Below are positions 5,979 to 11,488 of a DNA stretch of 11,488 bases, piece by piece. Made by a program: the position numbers and the translations under genes. This DNA is from Candidatus Methanoplasma sp. (GTDB taxonomy: Archaea; Thermoplasmatota; Thermoplasmata; Methanomassiliicoccales; Methanomethylophilaceae), in the NCBI GenBank assembly GCA_031274665.1, contig JAISPV010000043.1, positions 1 through 11,488 on the forward strand. Direction: 5' to 3'. Positions within the stretch are counted from its first letter, which is position 1. Each line of letters starts with the position of its first letter. The notes under the pieces were generated by a model. That model did not search any database and had not been told where the DNA came from. It saw only the letters and a program-made list of their open reading frames with translations.

Positions 5979-7337
5979 TTACCCGCCCCTCACATATTTG
6001 CTGTGAAGTATCTTAACGACATCTGTCACTCTCGCCATCGGGACGACGAAGTTCAGCGAGACGTCGGAAGCGCCCTCGGAGATCATCTCCACATTGGCCC
6101 TCGCCTCCTTGACGGCGGTGAATATCTCCGCCGACACTCCGCACTTCGAGAGAAGGTTGTCCCCGACGGCGCATACCAAGGCCACATCGTTCTTTACCTC
6201 TATCCGGTCTATGTCCTCTGGACCCAGCGTGTTCAGTCTTGAGAGTATGGACTTCACGTCGTTACTGTGTACGAGGAAGGCCACCGTGGATAACGAAGTG
6301 GATATCGAGTAGATCACGACCTCGTTCTCGGCTATCTTCTCAATGATGCGGGCCACCATATCCGGATAGAAGGCGATCTCCGCGGAGTTGATCGCTATTA
6401 TGGAAAGATCGGTCTTGAGCGCAACGCTTCTGAGCATATCGTCCCTCGGCTTCCTGAGGTGGTGAATAATTGTCCCAGGCTCCTCAGGCTTGAAGGAGTT
6501 CCTTACTTTGAGAGGTATGTGTTTGATCCTTACCGGCTCTATTGTTCTGGGATGAAGGACCTTCGCTCCGAAGTATGCGAGCTCCGCCGCTTCGCTGAAG
6601 TTCATCTCGTCTATCTTAACGGCATCCGGTATAATGCGGGGATCTGCCGACATGAAACCGTCGACATCCGTCCATATTTCCAGGAGGTCCGCGTTCATCG
6701 CATTCGCCACCACCGCCGCGGAATAATCGCTGCCGCCTCTTCCGAAGGTGAGCGGCAGACCGTCGCTCTTTACACCGTAGAACCCAGTGATCACCGGTAT
6801 CACCCCGTCATCGACGTAGGGTTTGACCTTAATGGTCATCATCGATTCGGTCTTCTTCAGATCGGCGCTTCCCGAAAGAGGTCTCCCTTCCGCGTATATC
6901 CCGCAGTCCTCTGAGGTGAGCGCGACGGACCTGGCACCGGCCTCCCTCAGCGCGTGGCATAGGATCAGGGAGGAGAACCGCTCTCCTTGAGATGAAATGT
7001 TATCTATGTAGTACGGGCCTTCCGAGGCGGCCCGGTCCTCAAGGATCTCCCGGAACTTTTCCATCCTGATATCGAAATCCTTTCTGAACTTGCCCATTTG
7101 TTCGGCGCCGAGCAGCTGGCCGGCCGCATCGATGTGCATCTGTTCGAACTTTTTGACGAGGTCCGTCTTGCCGTCGGGAAGGCTCTCGGCGCCCTTCACG
7201 AGGAAATTGGTGATGCCCGACATCGCCGATACGACGACGATCTTCTTCCCCTCTTCGTTCAATATTATCTTTACTACCCTTTGCAAGGCTTCGGGGGATC
7301 CGACGCTGGTCCCTCCGAATTTCATGACTGTGATCAT
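5979..7337 (-). CDS. lysC: Aspartate kinase with C-terminal ACT domains
   Basis: Phosphorylates aspartate to 4-phospho-L-aspartate, the committed step of the aspartate family. It has 452 residues. The kinase domain spans about 1-290, with KFGGTSVG (6-13), the GRGGSDYSA loop (199-207), WTDVDG (222-227) and ADPRI (231-235). Two ACT-type regulatory domains follow (about 308-375 and 385-450), which in this family usually bind the end-product amino acid, so lysine feedback is likely but inferred. It is monofunctional: the protein ends after the ACT pair with no homoserine dehydrogenase. The ATG at 7337 overlaps the dapB stop (ATGA). A second ATG four codons in (7325) is the alternative start. Its place in the lysine operon argues for a lysine-dedicated isozyme, but it could also be the cell's only one. 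Confidence 0.95.
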   Translation of the reverse strand: MITVMKFGGTSVGSPEALQRVVKIILNEEGKKIVVVSAMSGITNFLVKGAESLPDGKTDLVKKFEQMHIDAAGQLLGAEQMGKFRKDFDIRMEKFREILEDRAASEGPYYIDNISSQGERFSSLILCHALREAGARSVALTSEDCGIYAEGRPLSGSADLKKTESMMTIKVKPYVDDGVIPVITGFYGVKSDGLPLTFGRGGSDYSAAVVANAMNADLLEIWTDVDGFMSADPRIIPDAVKIDEMNFSEAAELAYFGAKVLHPRTIEPVRIKHIPLKVRNSFKPEEPGTIIHHLRKPRDDMLRSVALKTDLSIIAINSAEIAFYPDMVARIIEKIAENEVVIYSISTSLSTVAFLVHSNDVKSILSRLNTLGPEDIDRIEVKNDVALVCAVGDNLLSKCGVSAEIFTAVKEARANVEMISEGASDVSLNFVVPMARVTDVVKILHSKYVRGG

Positions 7338-8113
7338 AGACCAAGGACCTCGTTCAGGTCATGGACCTTTCCGTCCTTCTTTCCGTTTACCCATCTGATG
7401 GATTCTATGAAACCCCTTGCGAGCGCATCTCTCGAGCCCATGCTGTGTTTCAATTCTATCCTCTCTCCGCTGCCCGCGAATATGACGGTATGGTCGCCGA
7501 CAATATCGCCGCCTCGTATCGAATGCACCCCGATCTCTCTCTTTCTTGCTCCGGTTATGCCTTCGCGGCCGTATGTGACATCTTCGATGCCGGTGACCTT
7601 CATCATCCGCTTCACGGCGACCATCGCCGTGCCGGACGGGGCGTCTATCTTTTGGTTGTGATGTGCCTCTATGACCTCTATGTCGTAACCGTTCAACGAC
7701 GCCGCGAGTACCTCGCACATCTTCCAGAACACGTTGACGCCGACAGCGAAGTTCGCCGAGTGGACGGCGGACGTATTGTTCTTGGCGATCTCGTCCCTCA
7801 TGCGATTTATCACATCGGCAGGTATCCCTGTCGTGCCGAGGACGATGTTCACCCCCTTCGCCGGTATCTTGGTGATGATGTTCGCGGCGGCCTGCGGCGC
7901 CGTGATGTCTACGTAGACGTCAGCATTCTCCAGCACCTCATCGAGGCTGTCCTGCCCTTTCGCGATGACCCCCGGGTATATCTCTTTCCCGAACATCTCC
8001 TCCGTCGGCAGGATCATAGCGCCCACCAGTCTCATGTCGTTGCTTTTCTGTATCATATCACAGATCGTTCGTCCCATCTTGCCGGAGGCGCCCCCCATTG
8101 CTACATTTATCAT
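7334..8113 (-). CDS. dapB: 4-hydroxy-tetrahydrodipicolinate reductase
   Basis: NAD(P)H-dependent reductase making tetrahydrodipicolinate from the DapA product. It has 259 residues. The N-terminal Rossmann fold carries GGASGKMG (7-14), VLGTTG lies near 91-96, and the substrate-binding and catalytic segment EAHHNQKIDAPSGTA is complete (149-163), followed by the C-terminal hydrophobic sheet and tail. I chose ATG 8113 because homologous proteins begin at the Rossmann strand and because it lies 4 nt after the dapA stop with a TGTGAG sequence before it. The longer frame from TTG 8128 overlaps dapA and adds five residues without family support. Confidence 0.95.
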   Translation of the reverse strand: MINVAMGGASGKMGRTICDMIQKSNDMRLVGAMILPTEEMFGKEIYPGVIAKGQDSLDEVLENADVYVDITAPQAAANIITKIPAKGVNIVLGTTGIPADVINRMRDEIAKNNTSAVHSANFAVGVNVFWKMCEVLAASLNGYDIEVIEAHHNQKIDAPSGTAMVAVKRMMKVTGIEDVTYGREGITGARKREIGVHSIRGGDIVGDHTVIFAGSGERIELKHSMGSRDALARGFIESIRWVNGKKDGKVHDLNEVLGL

Positions 8114-8117
8114 TTTC

Positions 8118-8987
8118 TCACAACCCAATGTTCCTCAGCACGCCGTCAACGGTCGTGCGGTTCTTCTCAGTAAGTTCGGTCAGCGGCAGTCTCGGTATCC
8201 CGTTACCGTACCCGAGCCTGCCCATGACGTACTTGATCGGTATGGGATTGGTCTCGACGAACAGCACCTCGAACACCGGGGCAAGCTCGGCGATCAGTTT
8301 GTCCGCCGAGACGTTGTCGCCGTCAAGGAGCGCACGGACGAGCCCCGACATCTTTCCCGGAAGGCAGTTCGCCGTCACAGAGATGACCCCGTCGCCGCCG
8401 TTCCGTATAAGTGCCGGTGTAAGCGCGTCATCGCCGCTCAGAACTTCGAATCCCTTCGGCCTTCTGTTGATGATATCTTTTATTTGGTCAAGGTTGCCGC
8501 TTGCCTCCTTCACTGCGCATATCCCGTCGATCTCGGCCATTCTGAGCATGGTCTCGGCGGTTATGTTCGAAGCCGTCCTTCCGGGTATGTTGTATACAAC
8601 GACGGGGATATTGACGGATTCGGCGATCGCCTTGAAGTGCCGGTATATCCCTTCCTGCGTCGGCTTCACGTAGTAAGGCGAGATAGAAAGCAATCCGTCC
8701 ACGCCGAGGTCCTCCGCGCGCTTGCTGAGCATCACGGCCTCCGATGTGGAGTTGCTGCCTGCGCCGGCCATGACCTTAGCCTTCTTCACGTGGTCCACCA
8801 CCACCTCTATCACTCTGATGTGCTCCTCGTGACTCAGCATCGCCGACTCTCCGGTGGAGCCGCACGGGACTATCGTGCTGATGCCGTTCTCCTCTTGGAA
8901 TTCCACAAGCCTTCTGAGACTTCCCTCATCGACCTTGTTGTCTTTTGTGAATGGTGTTACAATTGCGGTTGATGTACCTCTGAACAT
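8118..8987 (-). CDS. dapA: 4-hydroxy-tetrahydrodipicolinate synthase
   Basis: Condenses pyruvate with aspartate semialdehyde, the branch point into lysine. It is a Schiff-base-forming TIM-barrel aldolase of 289 residues, the normal family size. Seen are the PCGSTGES motif (41-48), the SPYY segment (103-106), YNIPGRT with Tyr132 and Arg137, and the Schiff-base lysine in AVKEASG (K160). This complete set separates it from N-acetylneuraminate lyase and aldolase paralogues, and the operon agrees. The ATG at 8987 is one nucleotide after the lrp stop, with a GGAGAGGA Shine-Dalgarno sequence inside the end of lrp. No separate promoter is visible between lrp and dapA, so expression should follow lrp. 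Confidence 0.95.
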   Translation of the reverse strand: MFRGTSTAIVTPFTKDNKVDEGSLRRLVEFQEENGISTIVPCGSTGESAMLSHEEHIRVIEVVVDHVKKAKVMAGAGSNSTSEAVMLSKRAEDLGVDGLLSISPYYVKPTQEGIYRHFKAIAESVNIPVVVYNIPGRTASNITAETMLRMAEIDGICAVKEASGNLDQIKDIINRRPKGFEVLSGDDALTPALIRNGGDGVISVTANCLPGKMSGLVRALLDGDNVSADKLIAELAPVFEVLFVETNPIPIKYVMGRLGYGNGIPRLPLTELTEKNRTTVDGVLRNIGL

Positions 8988-8988
8988 C

Positions 8989-9411
8989 TCAGTCCTCTCC
9001 GTAATGTTCTTTCAGTATGAGTCTGGTACGGGTACTGAGAATATTGTCGTATCTTCTTACTCTCTCGATGATATCGTTAAGGTTCTGAGACGTCTCAACA
9101 TCCACCAAAGCGATGATGTCCTGGTCGCCTGTGACCTCGAACACCTCGGTCACGCCCTCATAGCTCGCGAGCTCTTTCGCTATCACCTCGCTGTCGGTGT
9201 TCACATCTATCCTTATCTCCACAAGCGCCTTGACGTTCTTGGAGCTGGTCTTGATCGTGAATCCACGTATTATACCCTCCTCGGTCATCCTGTGGACCCT
9301 GCTCCTCACCGTCCCCTCGGATACACCCAGCTGATTGGCTATCTCTACGAATGGGCGGCGGGAATCCTTCTTCATGATCTCCAGTATCCGCTTGTCAAGG
9401 TTGTCTATCAT
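8989..9411 (-). CDS. Lrp/AsnC-family transcriptional regulator, first gene of the lysine operon
   Basis: A 140-residue one-domain-pair Lrp protein. An N-terminal winged helix-turn-helix covers about 1-50 (LDKRILEIMKKDSRRPF, then the recognition region SEGTVRSRVHRM). A C-terminal RAM/ACT-like effector and oligomerisation domain covers about 60-135 (ALVEIRIDV, GVTEVFEVTGDQDIIALVDV). Such proteins bind amino acids and DNA as dimers to octamers. Being first in the operon and one base before dapA, it probably senses lysine and controls itself and the downstream genes, comparable in logic to Sulfolobus LysM, an Lrp-like regulator of lysine genes. The effector is inferred. The start at ATG 9411 has GAGG seven bases upstream. 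A TTG directly before it is possible but unnecessary. Confidence 0.92.
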   Translation of the reverse strand: MIDNLDKRILEIMKKDSRRPFVEIANQLGVSEGTVRSRVHRMTEEGIIRGFTIKTSSKNVKALVEIRIDVNTDSEVIAKELASYEGVTEVFEVTGDQDIIALVDVETSQNLNDIIERVRRYDNILSTRTRLILKEHYGED

Positions 9412-9418
9412 CAAAATT

Positions 9419-9422
9419 CCTC
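9419..9422 (-). promoter_or_regulatory. Shine-Dalgarno of lrp (GAGG)
   Basis: The minus strand has GAGG 7 nt before ATG 9411. It decides for this ATG over the adjacent TTG. Confidence 0.5.
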
Positions 9423-9431
9423 TTTTTGCTT

Positions 9432-9444
9432 GATTTCGTAAATC
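9432..9444. promoter_or_regulatory. Candidate operator in the lysine-operon leader
   Basis: GATTT-cgt-AAATC is a 13-bp inverted repeat of the AT-rich, dyad-symmetric kind bound by Lrp-family proteins. It lies at or just after the predicted transcription start (near 9444). A protein bound here would block initiation or early elongation, as in autorepression by the encoded Lrp. Its short arms mean chance is possible. Confidence 0.3.
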
Positions 9445-9465
9445 TGTTGCGCATAAGTCTAACTA

Positions 9466-9474
9466 TAATATAAA
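9466..9474 (-). promoter_or_regulatory. TATA box of the lysine operon
   Basis: The minus strand reads TTTATATTA, close to the archaeal TATA consensus, in a 117-bp gap between mscS and lrp. The predicted start is near 9444, giving a leader of about 33 nt. It is the only strong promoter-like element seen for the seven-gene operon. Confidence 0.55.
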
Positions 9475-9499
9475 AATTGTTATGTCGTCCATAGCGGAT

Positions 9500-9517
9500 C
9501 AACGAAAAACATCGTTG
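9500..9517 (-). terminator. Small hairpin after mscS, possible terminator
   Basis: CAACGA and TCGTTG form a perfect 6-bp stem around a 6-nt loop, 13 nt beyond the mscS stop and upstream of the lysine-operon promoter. The minus strand also has a short TCTCTTTT tract directly after the mscS stop. The T content is modest, so termination here is only possible. Confidence 0.22.
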
Positions 9518-9530
9518 TACGGAAAAGAGA

Positions 9531-11129
9531 TCAATCGTCCGGACCCTTTTGCAGGTCATCTCTGCGGACCACGTCGAGATGGACGTCCATCTGCGGGAAC
9601 GGTATGGTGATCCCGTTCTTCTTGAAGGATCTGAATATCGCTTCCCTCAGTTCCCCGGTTATCCTTCCGCTGTCATTGAAGTCGTAGACGTAGCTTGTGA
9701 GTCTAAGCTCTATGCTTGAGTCAAGGAACGCGGTCACTCTGGTCGAGGGGAGGTCCACCGAACTGTTGGTTATTATGTTGGGGTGTTCCATCGCCGCTTC
9801 TTTCATAAGGCTCCTTGCAAGGTCGATATCGTTGTCGTACGCAATTTTCACTTGCAGGGTGACCTTGTAGATGAGGCCGTCGCCGGTCATGTTCACTATC
9901 ATGGACGAGGACACGGCATTGTTCGGCATGATCACGGTCTCTTCGTTATCCCAATTCTCGAACACTGTGTTCATTATGTTCACATTGGATACTTTGTAGA
10001 TGGTGTTGCTGTCGCCTATCTTCACGAGATCGCCGGATTTGAATGGGTGTGTAAGCAGAAGGACCATGCCGCTGAAGAACTGGTTCAGTATGTTCTGTGC
10101 CCCCAGTGTTATCCCCAGGCTGACTATTCCCGCACTCGTTATTATTGCCGTCAGGTCGAATCCCCAGGTCGACATGATGGACGCTACCGCCGTCACCGAG
10201 ATCACCAATTTCCCCAGCAGGCGCAGCAGCGGCTCGACGTCCACGTCCCGCTGATCGATGCGCTTATTCTGGGATATCTTGGATACCGTACGCTGAACGA
10301 ACACGAGATAGACCATCCAGGCGAGTACCGCCCCCAGCAGGATATAGAGGAGATCGAACACGGTCTCCGCCGCGCCGACGATCTCCGTGGGCGCGCCGTA
10401 TACCCGTAAGGCTTTGTCGAACGCGAACAGTATCAGTACAAGCGGGATGGAGATCCTCAGTCCGCGCTTGAGCTTCCGGCTCTCCTCTTTGTGGTTGATC
10501 TCGAACTTGCGGAAGAAAAGAGGCATGATCACGATCATCGCCAGAATGCCGATGATGACCCAGAGTGCGAAAGTTATCGCCGCCGTTGTCAGAGGGCCGT
10601 CGAATGGCGCCGGAAGGGGGTTGTCGAACACTTCCAGTATTTTGTTGTAGGAGTTACCGGACGACAGCGGCGACAGTACGACCAGGCCCAACGATACAGG
10701 GTCCGTCGTAACGGCAGCGGAATTCTCCTGCAGAGGCTTCACGGTCAGAGTGATGCCGATGTTATACGTGCCGGACGCCACATATTTCCCCACGCTGACG
10801 GTGATGTTGATGGAGCGATGTTCCTGCCCCTCCAGGACGAAATCCTTATCATTTTTGTCGATGGTGAAGGCCAGGTCCGTTTCAGCGGCGAACCCTATCG
10901 ATACCATCCGGTGGTTGTCGATCTTGTTCACGGAATAACTCAGGGTGTTGACGGCCTCGACCTTGAAACTGTCGGAAGAACCGGCGCTGATCTCGAGGTT
11001 TGTGTCGTACAAGACCAGTACCACATCCCCGCCGGCGGCGTCGGAGTCCGAGGCTGCCGCAGGAAGGAGTAACAGCACTGACACTGCCAGAATGACCAAG
11101 GATAAGGCTGGGACTTTCGCCGGTCTCAT
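9531..11129 (-). CDS. MscS-family mechanosensitive channel with extracytoplasmic N-terminal domain
   Basis: Membrane-tension-gated channel of the small-conductance MscS superfamily, expected to release solutes on osmotic downshock. It has 532 residues, far longer than the ~290 of E. coli MscS. Order: signal peptide or anchor (about 7-28); a beta-rich extracytoplasmic region (about 35-155) resembling Ig-like/NPCBM-associated repeats; transmembrane segments near 182-206, 226-240, 255-279 and 304-320; the pore helix TM3 region (about 326-362, rich in Gly/Ala with LGAQNILNQFFSG); the beta domain with VSNVNIMNTVFENWDN and the MPNN motif (about 363-410); and the alpha/beta cytoplasmic domain ending near 518. 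I chose ATG 11129 because the predicted transcription start (about 11131) would make it leaderless; GTG 11135 is the alternative. Family membership is secure; the function of the outer domain is unknown. Confidence 0.9.
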   Translation of the reverse strand: MRPAKVPALSLVILAVSVLLLLPAAASDSDAAGGDVVLVLYDTNLEISAGSSDSFKVEAVNTLSYSVNKIDNHRMVSIGFAAETDLAFTIDKNDKDFVLEGQEHRSINITVSVGKYVASGTYNIGITLTVKPLQENSAAVTTDPVSLGLVVLSPLSSGNSYNKILEVFDNPLPAPFDGPLTTAAITFALWVIIGILAMIVIMPLFFRKFEINHKEESRKLKRGLRISIPLVLILFAFDKALRVYGAPTEIVGAAETVFDLLYILLGAVLAWMVYLVFVQRTVSKISQNKRIDQRDVDVEPLLRLLGKLVISVTAVASIMSTWGFDLTAIITSAGIVSLGITLGAQNILNQFFSGMVLLLTHPFKSGDLVKIGDSNTIYKVSNVNIMNTVFENWDNEETVIMPNNAVSSSMIVNMTGDGLIYKVTLQVKIAYDNDIDLARSLMKEAAMEHPNIITNSSVDLPSTRVTAFLDSSIELRLTSYVYDFNDSGRITGELREAIFRSFKKNGITIPFPQMDVHLDVVRRDDLQKGPDD

Positions 11130-11151
11130 GGCCACTAACAGTTTCTAAAAG

Positions 11152-11161
11152 AATAAAATAA
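11152..11161. promoter_or_regulatory. Shared AT-rich box between divergent mscS and the prepilin peptidase gene
   Basis: AATAAAATAA on the plus strand (TTATTTTATT on the minus strand) is the only TATA-like stretch in the 75-bp divergent gap. Read leftwards it predicts initiation near 11131, just before ATG 11129 of mscS. Read rightwards it predicts initiation near 11183, about 22 nt before GTG 11205. One element may serve both directions, or two may overlap (11152-11166). Confidence 0.4.
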
Positions 11162-11169
11162 TATCTATT

Positions 11170-11205
11170 GGACGTGTTGAAGATATCGGATGTGTTGAAG
11201 GGACG
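11170..11205 (+). repeat. Two imperfect tandem 18-bp repeats upstream of the prepilin peptidase gene
   Basis: Two 18-bp units follow each other, starting at 11170 and 11188. The first 13 bases of each match at 12 positions (GGAYGTGTTGAAG). A shorter third GGACGTG begins at 11201. The repeats lie across the predicted transcription start and the ribosome-binding region. They could be direct-repeat regulator sites or a local duplication. Confidence 0.45.
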
Positions 11206-11488
11206 TGGAGACGGAGGAGCTGCTTTGGGCATCGGTGTTCGCCATAACGATGGCCGTACTGGTATCCGCGAGCGTGAGCGATTGGAAAAGAAGAGAGGTC
11301 TCCGATATACACTGGATAGTGCTGGGCACGATCGGACTGATCGTGATCTTTTCCAACTCCGTCTACCTGACCGGTTTCAGATGGGAGTACGTACTCCTTG
11401 TGGCGGGTGCGGCGATGATCCTTCTGGACATCTTGTGGGACAGGAAATTCAACATGTTCCTATTCTATCTGCCTATGGCCCTGCTCTT
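11205..11488 (+). CDS. Prepilin/preflagellin (archaellin) peptidase, A24 family, N-terminal part (partial, runs off right edge)
   Basis: Membrane aspartic protease that removes class III signal peptides from archaellins or type IV pilins. The visible 94 codons give a first hydrophobic segment (LLWASVFAITMAVLVSA), then SVSDWKRREVSDIHW. This is the FlaK/PibD-type motif in which the Asp of SD-x-K-x-R-E-V-S-D is the first catalytic aspartate. Two further hydrophobic segments follow. The second catalytic motif (GxGD) would lie beyond the window. The frame is closed upstream by TGA at 11196-11198, so the start is GTG 11205, with AAGGGA very close before it, or a later GTG or ATG 11250. ATG 11250 would cut into the first membrane segment. 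Identity rests on the first motif and topology only. Confidence 0.75.
   Translation, partial: METEELLWASVFAITMAVLVSASVSDWKRREVSDIHWIVLGTIGLIVIFSNSVYLTGFRWEYVLLVAGAAMILLDILWDRKFNMFLFYLPMALL

Noticed and set aside
7361..8972. Long plus-strand open frames (7361-8173 and 7965-8972) across dapB and dapA
   Set aside because: They overlap each other and run antisense to well-supported dapB and dapA. They have no ribosome site and no recognisable domain.
9412..9530. Lysine riboswitch or attenuator before the lysine operon
   Set aside because: The predicted leader is only about 33 nt, and no extended conserved RNA structure is seen. An Lrp operator is the simpler explanation.
11190..11198. Minimal upstream open frame ATG-TGT-TGA before the prepilin peptidase gene
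   Set aside because: A two-codon frame is expected by chance and lies inside the tandem repeats. There is no sign that it is translated.
1..11488. Mobile elements, CRISPR arrays, tRNA or rRNA genes
   Set aside because: No terminal inverted repeats, transposase motifs, regularly spaced repeat arrays or cloverleaf/rRNA sequences were recognised, and the gene content is continuous core metabolism.

Overview
The window looks like chromosome from a methanogen-type archaeon, most likely a Thermoplasmata lineage such as the Methanomassiliicoccales (family-level inference from protein character, GC content and archaeal-type enzymes; not verified by any search). Supporting signs are a type II (archaeal) glyceraldehyde-3-phosphate dehydrogenase, an archaeal phosphoglycerate kinase, an Lrp/AsnC regulator, an archaeal-type preflagellin/prepilin peptidase, TATA-box promoters with very short leaders, and Shine-Dalgarno sequences of the GGTGA/GAGG kind. 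None of the ten stop codons visible in the window is TAG (eight TGA, two TAA), which fits a pyrrolysine-using archaeon but does not prove one.

Layout. At the left edge, on the minus strand, is the N-terminal part of acetolactate synthase large subunit (ilvB), which diverges from a plus-strand pair gap-pgk (GAPDH and PGK, consecutive steps of glycolysis/gluconeogenesis). pgk converges on, and overlaps by 7 bp, the last gene of a long minus-strand lysine operon. In transcription order that operon is lrp-dapA-dapB-lysC-lysA-dapF-dapL (9411 down to 2671), with every junction either a 4-bp overlap or a gap of 1-5 bp. Upstream of it on the same strand, behind its own promoter, is an MscS-family mechanosensitive channel with an unusual large extracytoplasmic N-terminal domain. 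This gene diverges from the start of a plus-strand type IV prepilin/preflagellin peptidase gene cut off by the right edge.

How the genes work together. Aspartate kinase (lysC) makes aspartyl phosphate; aspartate-semialdehyde dehydrogenase (asd) is absent from the window and must be encoded elsewhere. DapA and DapB then make tetrahydrodipicolinate, DapL aminates it directly to LL-diaminopimelate, DapF epimerises this to the meso form, and LysA decarboxylates it to lysine. The Lrp-family protein encoded first in the operon is the obvious candidate for its lysine-responsive regulator.

Most of the window is ordinary biosynthetic core, with no mobile element, CRISPR array or RNA gene seen. The points most worth a second look are: (1) pgk has no ATG, GTG or TTG that could give a complete protein, and sits just after a 7-A run at the end of gap; (2) ilvB also appears to start at a non-canonical codon (CTG) behind a good Shine-Dalgarno sequence; (3) the overlapping pgk/dapL tails seem to carry each other's oligo-T terminators as lysine codons; (4) the MscS protein has an unusual domain architecture; (5) tandem 18-bp repeats lie in the peptidase promoter.
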